From Sphingobium xenophagum NBRC 107872 (lineage in GTDB: Bacteria > Pseudomonadota > Alphaproteobacteria > Sphingomonadales > Sphingomonadaceae), in the NCBI RefSeq assembly GCF_000367345.1, contig NZ_BARE01000017.1:62001-126000 (forward strand): DNA of 64,000 bases. The letters are read 5' to 3'. Positions within the stretch are counted from its first letter, which is position 1. Each line of letters opens with the position of its first letter. The notes beneath the pieces were generated by a model, which was given only the letters and a program-made list of their open reading frames with translations, was not told where the DNA came from and made no database searches. Both the position numbers and the translations under genes were made by a program. Positions 59,320-64,000 of this stretch are shown piece after piece.

Positions 59320-60045
59320 ATGGCAGACGAAAACACCATTGAAGTCGCTGCGCCCGTCGACGGCGCGGACGCTGCACCGACCGAAGGTCGCGGCCCCGGC
59401 CGTGGCGGTCGTGGCAACCGTGGCGGTGGCGGTGATCGCAACCGTGGCGATCGCGGCGGCCGTGGCCGTCGTGACGATCGTCGTGGTGGCAACCGCGACG
59501 AAGATCAGGGCGAAGAACTGATCGAGAAGCTGGTTCACATCAACCGCGTCAGCAAGACCGTCAAGGGCGGCAAGCGCTTCGGTTTCGCGGCTCTGGTCGT
59601 CGTTGGCGACGGCAAGGGTCGTGCGGGCTTCGGCCATGGCAAGGCGCGCGAAGTGCCTGAAGCGATCAGCAAGGCGACCGCCGCTGCCAAGAAGGCAATG
59701 GTTCGCGTTCCGCTCAAGGAAGGCCGCACGCTGCATCATGATGGCCTCGGCCATTTCGGTGCGGGCAAGGTGACCGTCCGTTCGGCTCCGGCCGGTACGG
59801 GTATCATCGCCGGTGGTCCGATGCGCGCCGTGTTCGAAAGCCTGGGCGTTGCGGACGTCGTGACCAAGTCCAACGGCACGTCGAACCCCTATAACATGAT
59901 CCGGGCGACCTTTGCGGCGCTGGGCGAACAGACCAGCCCCAAGTCGGTGGCGCAGCGTCGCGGCAAGAAGGTCGCCGACCTGCTTCGTCGTGGTGGCGCC
60001 TCGGTCGAGTTGGCTGCCGCCGACGCCGAAGCGATTGCGGAGTAA
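59320..60045 (+). CDS. rpsE: 30S ribosomal protein S5 with RGG-rich N-terminal extension
   Basis: S5 is part of the mRNA entry channel and affects accuracy. The core (from about residue 65, [19 protein letters not shown], then [17 protein letters not shown] and [18 protein letters not shown]) is normal. It is preceded by about 64 residues dominated by Arg and Gly ([20 protein letters not shown] and following) with many RGG-type units. The total of 241 residues compares with 167 in E. coli. The extension could bind RNA at the entry site. Confidence 0.97.
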   Translation: MADENTIEVAAPVDGADAAPTEGRGPGRGGRGNRGGGGDRNRGDRGGRGRRDDRRGGNRDEDQGEELIEKLVHINRVSKTVKGGKRFGFAALVVVGDGKGRAGFGHGKAREVPEAISKATAAAKKAMVRVPLKEGRTLHHDGLGHFGAGKVTVRSAPAGTGIIAGGPMRAVFESLGVADVVTKSNGTSNPYNMIRATFAALGEQTSPKSVAQRRGKKVADLLRRGGASVELAAADAEAIAE

Positions 60046-60050
60046 GCGAT

Positions 60051-60230
60051 ATGGCCAAGATCAAGATCAAGCAGATCGGCTCGCCGATCCGCCGTCCCGC
60101 CGACCAGAAGAAGATTCTGATCGGCCTGGGCCTGGGCAAGATGCACCGCGTGGTGGAACTGGAAGACACAGCGGAAGTCCGCGGTGCCATCCGCAAGCTG
60201 CCCCACATGGTGCAGGTGGTCGAGGGCTAA
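60051..60230 (+). CDS. rpmD: 50S ribosomal protein L30
   Basis: The 59-residue protein has [40 protein letters not shown] and ends HMVQVVEG, the full length of bacterial L30. It lies five bases after rpsE and is followed after 29 bases by a terminator-like hairpin. Confidence 0.97.
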   Translation: MAKIKIKQIGSPIRRPADQKKILIGLGLGKMHRVVELEDTAEVRGAIRKLPHMVQVVEG

Positions 60231-60259
60231 CAGCCCTTCGATCCGACGATATGATGCGG

Positions 60260-60288
60260 AAGAGGGGGCAACCCCTCTTTCGTTTTTT
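60260..60288 (+). terminator. Terminator-like hairpin between rpmD and rplO
   Basis: AAGAGGGG (60260-60267) and CCCCTCTT (60272-60279) close a GCAA loop, and TTTTTT follows at 60283-60288. It has all features of an intrinsic terminator although rplO and secY lie downstream on the same strand. Confidence 0.65.
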
Positions 60289-60366
60289 CCAAGGCTGGGC
60301 TATCGGCCCGGCCTCTTTGGTTCCCATCGGGGGACAGCGCGAACATAGCGAAAGCGAGTGCACGAT

Positions 60367-60900
60367 ATGAAACTCAATGACATCCGTGACAATGATGGCG
60401 CCCGCAAGGGCCGTATGCGCGTCGGACGCGGCATCGGTTCGGGCAAGGGCAAGACCGCCGGTCGCGGCCAGAAGGGCGCCAAGGCGCGTTCGGGCGTTGC
60501 CATCAACGGTTTCGAAGGCGGCCAGATGCCGCTCCACATGCGCATCCCGAAGCGCGGCTTCAACAACATCTTCGCGAACGATTATGCGATCGTGAACCTG
60601 GGTGCCGTGCAGAAGGCGATCGATGCTGGCAAGCTGGACGCCAACGCAACCATCGACCATGCCGCGCTTAAGGGCGCCGCGCTTGCCCGTGGTGGCAAGG
60701 ATGGCGTCCGTCTGCTCGCCAAGGGTGAACTGACCGCCAAGGTCAGCTTCCTGGTCGCCGGCGCGTCCAAGGGCGCGGTGGAAGCCGTCGAGAAGGCCGG
60801 TGGCAAGGTCGAGGTGATCGAAGTGGTCGCCGCAGCCGACAAGGCGAAGGCCAAGAAGGGCACTGCGCTCGCCGCTGCCAAGGCTGCGCGGAAGGCGTAA
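60367..60900 (+). CDS. rplO: 50S ribosomal protein L15
   Basis: L15 is a late 50S assembly protein. The 177-residue protein has [40 protein letters not shown] and [14 protein letters not shown] Lys/Ala-rich tail follows. The start at 60367 is chosen over an in-frame GTG at 60358. It is separated from rpmD by 136 bases that hold a terminator-like hairpin. Confidence 0.97.
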   Translation: MKLNDIRDNDGARKGRMRVGRGIGSGKGKTAGRGQKGAKARSGVAINGFEGGQMPLHMRIPKRGFNNIFANDYAIVNLGAVQKAIDAGKLDANATIDHAALKGAALARGGKDGVRLLAKGELTAKVSFLVAGASKGAVEAVEKAGGKVEVIEVVAAADKAKAKKGTALAAAKAARKA

Positions 60901-60926
60901 TTCGCTGTCCCAGACTTGCATGTATG

Positions 60927-60956
60927 GCCCCGCTGCCCGATATGGGTTGGCGGGGC
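60927..60956 (+). other. Hairpin in the rplO-secY spacer
   Basis: GCCCCGC and GCGGGGC pair with a possible inner GCCC/GGGT stem. It begins 26 bases after rplO in a 194-base spacer. No T-run follows; it may modulate secY expression relative to the ribosomal genes. Confidence 0.35.
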
Positions 60957-61094
60957 TGTACGTATCTGGGGGGGTATTTTGTCGCTTGCGCGGCAACTCC
61001 CTGTTCGACACGGCTAACCCGTCCCGCTAAGGGATGAGCGATTCCGCTCCGGGGCCTTGATGCTCCGGCACGCATGATTTGAAGGGCAGCCACC

Positions 61095-62459
61095 ATGGCA
61101 TCGAGAGCCGACCAGCTCGCATCCAATCTCAGCCTCGCGAAATTCAGCCAGGCGACCGACCTCAAGAAGCGCCTGTGGTTTACGCTTGGCGCGCTGATCG
61201 TGTTCCGTTTTCTCAGCTTCGTGCCGCTGCCCGGCGTCGATCCGACCGCCTTGTCGCAGCTCTACAGCCAGACGCAGGGCGGCATCCTCGACATTTTCAA
61301 CACCTTCTCCGGTGGCAGCCTGTCGCGCATGAGCCTGATCGCGCTCGGCGTCATGCCCTACATCACCGCATCGATCGTGGTGCAGCTTGGCGCGTCGCTC
61401 TCGCCCAAGCTGGCGGCGATCAAGAAGGAAGGAGAGAGCGGGCGCAAGAAGCTCAACCAATATACCCGCTATGGCACGGTCGGCCTGACCGCGGTCCAGG
61501 GCTATTTCATTGCGGTCGGGCTTGAAGGGTTCGGCGCGCAGTCGGGCGTCGCTGCGGTGATCGAACCGGGCATGCTGTTCCGCCTGACCGCCGTTGTCTC
61601 GCTGATTGGCGGCACCATGTTCCTGATGTGGCTGGGTGAACAGATCACCTCGCGCGGCATCGGCAATGGCGTGTCGCTCATCATCATGGCGGGCATCGTC
61701 GCCCAGTTGCCGGTGACGTTGAGCAACCTGTTCAAATCGGGCAGCGAAGGCACGATTTCCGGCCTGCTGATCTTCCTGATCATGGTAATGGCTGTCGGCC
61801 TCGTCCTTTTGATCTGCTTCATGGAGCGGGCCCAGCGCCGCGTGCTGATCCAATATCCCAAGCGCCAGACCCGGCAGGGGCTGATGCAGGCGGATCGCAG
61901 CCATCTGCCCTTGAAGGTCAACACCGCCGGCGTCATCCCGCCGATCTTCGCCAGCTCGCTGCTGCTGATGCCGCTGACCATCTCGCAGTTCGCGGGTCAA
62001 ACCGTCGCGGGTGAGAGCAGGCTGGGCGACTTCGTTCTGACGCTGAACCAGTATCTGTCGCATGGCAGCCCGGTCTACATGGCGCTGTACGGGCTTGGCA
62101 TCGTGTTCTTCTGCTTCTTCTACACCGCCGTGGTGTTCAATCCGGAAGAGACGGCGGACAATCTCAAGCGCAATGGCGGCTTCATTCCCGGCATCCGTCC
62201 GGGCAAGAATACCGAAAATTATCTCGACTATGTGCTGACGCGCATCACGGTGATCGGCGCGGCCTATCTGGCGTTCATCTGCCTCGTGCCTGAATTCGCC
62301 ATCGCCCGGGCGGGAATTCCATTCTACCTTGGTGGGACTAGCCTGTTGATCGTTGTCAATGTTACGGTCGATACGGTGACCCAGATTCAAAGCCATCTGC
62401 TCGCCCATCAATATGGGGATCTGATCAAGAAGGCGAAGCTGAAAGGCCGTATGCGCTAA
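61095..62459 (+). CDS. secY: Preprotein translocase subunit SecY
   Basis: SecY is the channel of the Sec translocon in the inner membrane. The 454-residue protein has ten transmembrane helices, the plug region FNTFSGGSLSRMSLIALGVM, and cytoplasmic loops with RRVLIQYPKRQTRQG and NPEETADNLKRNGGFIPGIR that contact SecA and the ribosome. The start at 61095 is followed by a soluble N terminus of normal length. adk follows 46 bases later. Confidence 0.98.
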   Translation: MASRADQLASNLSLAKFSQATDLKKRLWFTLGALIVFRFLSFVPLPGVDPTALSQLYSQTQGGILDIFNTFSGGSLSRMSLIALGVMPYITASIVVQLGASLSPKLAAIKKEGESGRKKLNQYTRYGTVGLTAVQGYFIAVGLEGFGAQSGVAAVIEPGMLFRLTAVVSLIGGTMFLMWLGEQITSRGIGNGVSLIIMAGIVAQLPVTLSNLFKSGSEGTISGLLIFLIMVMAVGLVLLICFMERAQRRVLIQYPKRQTRQGLMQADRSHLPLKVNTAGVIPPIFASSLLLMPLTISQFAGQTVAGESRLGDFVLTLNQYLSHGSPVYMALYGLGIVFFCFFYTAVVFNPEETADNLKRNGGFIPGIRPGKNTENYLDYVLTRITVIGAAYLAFICLVPEFAIARAGIPFYLGGTSLLIVVNVTVDTVTQIQSHLLAHQYGDLIKKAKLKGRMR

Positions 62460-62505
62460 TTGGCGCAGACCGGCTCAGGGCGCACAACAGGGGAGAATGC
62501 GCGCA

Positions 62506-63162
62506 ATGAATATCATTCTGCTTGGCCCTCCGGGTGCTGGCAAGGGGACGCAGGCCAGCCGTCTGGTCGATAGCCGTGGCATGGTCCAGCTGTCGACCGG
62601 CGACATGCTGCGCGCTGCGGTCAAGGCGGGAACGCCCGTAGGCCTGCAGGCCAAGGCGCTTATGGAATCGGGCGCACTCGTGCCTGACGAAGTCGTGTCC
62701 GGTATTATCGGCGAGGCGCTGGACGCGCTTTCCTCCGACACCGGCGTCATCTTCGATGGCTATCCGCGGACAGAGGCGCAGGCCCATTCGCTCGATGCCA
62801 TCCTGGAACAGCGCGGCCGTTCGCTCGATCATGTCGTCGAACTGGAAGTCGACGAAGACGCATTGGTCGAACGCATTACCGGCCGCTTCACCTGCGCCAG
62901 CTGCGGGGAAGGCTATCACGACACGTTCAAGAAGCCCAAGGTCGAAGGCGTCTGTGACAAATGCGGCGGCACGGAATTCAAGCGTCGTCCCGACGACAAT
63001 GAAGAAACCGTCCGCACCCGCATGGCCGAATATCGTGCCAAGACGGCGCCGATCCTGCCAATCTATGAAGCGCGCGGCATCGTGTCGCGTGTCGATGGCA
63101 TGGCGGATATGGACGATGTGAGCGTTGCAATCGCTGCCATCTTGGACGGCGGCGCAGCCTGA
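62506..63162 (+). CDS. adk: Adenylate kinase, zinc-type LID
   Basis: Adk interconverts ATP plus AMP with two ADP. The 218-residue long form has the P-loop LLGPPGAGKGTQ and the DGYPRT motif. The LID carries two CxxC pairs (CASCG and CDKCG, separated by 16 residues), which predicts a structural zinc. The start at 62506 (MNIILLGPPG) is the family start; an ATG at 62497 is open. It is the last gene with the usual spc order. Confidence 0.97.
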   Translation: MNIILLGPPGAGKGTQASRLVDSRGMVQLSTGDMLRAAVKAGTPVGLQAKALMESGALVPDEVVSGIIGEALDALSSDTGVIFDGYPRTEAQAHSLDAILEQRGRSLDHVVELEVDEDALVERITGRFTCASCGEGYHDTFKKPKVEGVCDKCGGTEFKRRPDDNEETVRTRMAEYRAKTAPILPIYEARGIVSRVDGMADMDDVSVAIAAILDGGAA

Positions 63163-63200
63163 GCTAGATTGCCCTCCGCACGCGACGGGGGGAGGGCATC

Positions 63201-63734
63201 ATGCGCATCATCGGACTTTTGCTATGGGCTGGTGCGGCGATGGCCGCGCCGGCCCATAGCGCTGTTACAGCAACCAGCGACATCGGCTTTGCAACGCAAA
63301 GCAGTGTCGAGATCGCGGCGGAACCTGGCGCTGTCTATGCGTTGCTGGCAATGCCCGGTCGCTGGTGGAGTGACAGTCACACCTATAGCGGCGATTCGGC
63401 CAATATGGTGCTGGACCCGCGCGCCGGTGGTTGCTTTTACGAAGTCCTGCCCAATCCGTCCGGCAAGCCCGGCAGCGTTGAACATGGGCGGGTCATCTAT
63501 GCCGTGCCCGACAAGCAGTTGCGCCTGTCCGCCGCGCTGGGACCGCTTCAGAGCGAAGGCGTCGCTGGCACGCTCGATGTCACGATCAAGCCGTCGGGCA
63601 AGGGCGTCCGCGTCACGATGACCTATGTCGTCGGCGGCTATCTGCGCGCTGGTGCAGCCGTACTTGCTCCATTGGTTGATCAGGTCCTGAACGAGCAATT
63701 ACAGGGCCTGAAACGTGCGGCGGAGGCACATTGA
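63201..63734 (+). CDS. Secreted SRPBCC-fold protein
   Basis: The 177-residue protein has a signal peptide (MRIIGLLLWAGAAMAAPAHS) and a START/SRPBCC-like domain: AEPGAVYALLAMPGRWWSDS, LDPRAGGCFYEVLPN, VEHGRVIYAVPDKQLRLSAA, and VRVTMTYVVGGYL. Such folds bind hydrophobic ligands, but export is less usual for the family. It lies where rpsM would be expected after adk. Confidence 0.8.
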   Translation: MRIIGLLLWAGAAMAAPAHSAVTATSDIGFATQSSVEIAAEPGAVYALLAMPGRWWSDSHTYSGDSANMVLDPRAGGCFYEVLPNPSGKPGSVEHGRVIYAVPDKQLRLSAALGPLQSEGVAGTLDVTIKPSGKGVRVTMTYVVGGYLRAGAAVLAPLVDQVLNEQLQGLKRAAEAH

Positions 63735-63793
63735 CCGATCGACTGGTGCGATCTGGCAAAAATTCAGCAACAAAAGAGGGTTAAGACGCTCTG

Positions 63794-63811
63794 GTTAACC
63801 ACGATGTTAAC
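63794..63811. promoter_or_regulatory. Paired GTTAAC sites before the acyltransferase gene
   Basis: Two GTTAAC palindromes (63794-63799 and 63806-63811) are separated by six bases, with a further TTAAG upstream. A TATAGC at 63834 could be the -10. The spacing differs by one base from the CtrA box, so the regulator is open. Confidence 0.35.
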
Positions 63812-63844
63812 GGATTTATTGCTGTCATGTTGCTATAGCGCAGC

Positions 63845-64000
63845 ATGGCCGGATCGCCTTCCTCCCGTACTCGCCTGACCGAGTTGGACGCTTTGCGCGG
63901 CATCGGGGCGTTGTGCGTGCTGATTTTCCATTATTCCACTCGCTTCCACGAGCTGTTTCCGCAAGCCAGCCATGTCCCTTTCAGCTTTCCCGGCGGCAAT
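63845..64000 (+). CDS. Acyltransferase family 3 protein, N-terminal part (cut by window edge)
   Basis: The first 52 codons of an OafA/ExoZ-type membrane acyltransferase are visible. The family opening is RTRLTELDALRGIGALCVLI, then FHYSTRFHELFP, with the conserved Arg of the LRG motif and the first-helix His. These proteins O-acetylate polysaccharides. The gene runs off the right edge. Confidence 0.85.
   Translation, partial: MAGSPSSRTRLTELDALRGIGALCVLIFHYSTRFHELFPQASHVPFSFPGGN

Noticed and set aside
63781..63811. Canonical CtrA box upstream of the acyltransferase
   Set aside because: The TTAA pairs are spaced by 10 and 8 bases rather than 7, so they were recorded only as paired GTTAAC sites.

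Overview
The window is a contiguous piece of a GC-rich alphaproteobacterial chromosome, most likely a sphingomonad (Sphingobium/Sphingomonas type). The basis is: a caa3/aa3-type oxidase cluster that contains the small alphaproteobacterial coxF gene, an ATP12-type F1 assembly chaperone, alpha-type SspB, a MidA/NDUFAF7 methyltransferase, a PEP-CTERM protein, and the short inverted repeats that are common in sphingomonad intergenic DNA. The genus is inference. Nearly all of the window is core genome. No tRNA, rRNA, CRISPR array, complete insertion sequence or prophage was seen.

Layout. 1-3019 (minus): pyrE-pdxJ-acpS-lepB followed by the start of an AI-2E family transporter. 3178-11170 (plus): promoter and cytochrome c oxidase cluster ctaC-ctaD-ctaB-coxF-ctaG-ctaE-DUF983-SURF1, ending in thrC. 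11282-16603: an rRNA-type methyltransferase, glutaminyl cyclase, ygfZ, dihydroorotase and rarD, separated by repeat elements. 16763-20936 (plus): a lipoprotein, then a tightly overlapping run crcB-rluA family-HAD-small membrane protein-ATP12. 21038-25988: a TPR-like secreted protein, two L,D-transpeptidase family proteins flanking a lipoprotein, a histone-deacetylase-like enzyme and a membrane protein. 26060-30799 (minus): histidine genes hisB-hisH-hisA-hisF-hisE with a PEP-CTERM gene. A plus-strand, lower-GC DUF433/VapC45-type toxin-antitoxin pair sits between hisA and hisF, and its toxin is broken by an in-frame TGA. 30898-45867: sspB, a small lower-GC island, fumC, gmk, midA, lgt, ppx, rlmE, comM, bactofilin with an M23 peptidase, and a GGDEF-EAL protein.

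45981-63162 (plus) is the str-S10-spc ribosomal supercluster: rpsL-rpsG-fusA-tuf, rpsJ through rpsQ, rplN through rplO, secY and adk. It contains a 314-base gap between rpsJ and rplC, an intrinsic terminator after tuf and another terminator-like hairpin between rpmD and rplO. After adk the order changes: an SRPBCC protein and the start of an acyltransferase appear where rpsM-rpsK-rpoA-rplQ would be expected.

Most notable points: S12 has a natural Arg at position 88, where substitution gives streptomycin resistance in other bacteria. The toxin-antitoxin pair interrupts the histidine genes. A palindromic element supplies the stop codon of rarD. CtaD begins with a histidine-rich tail.
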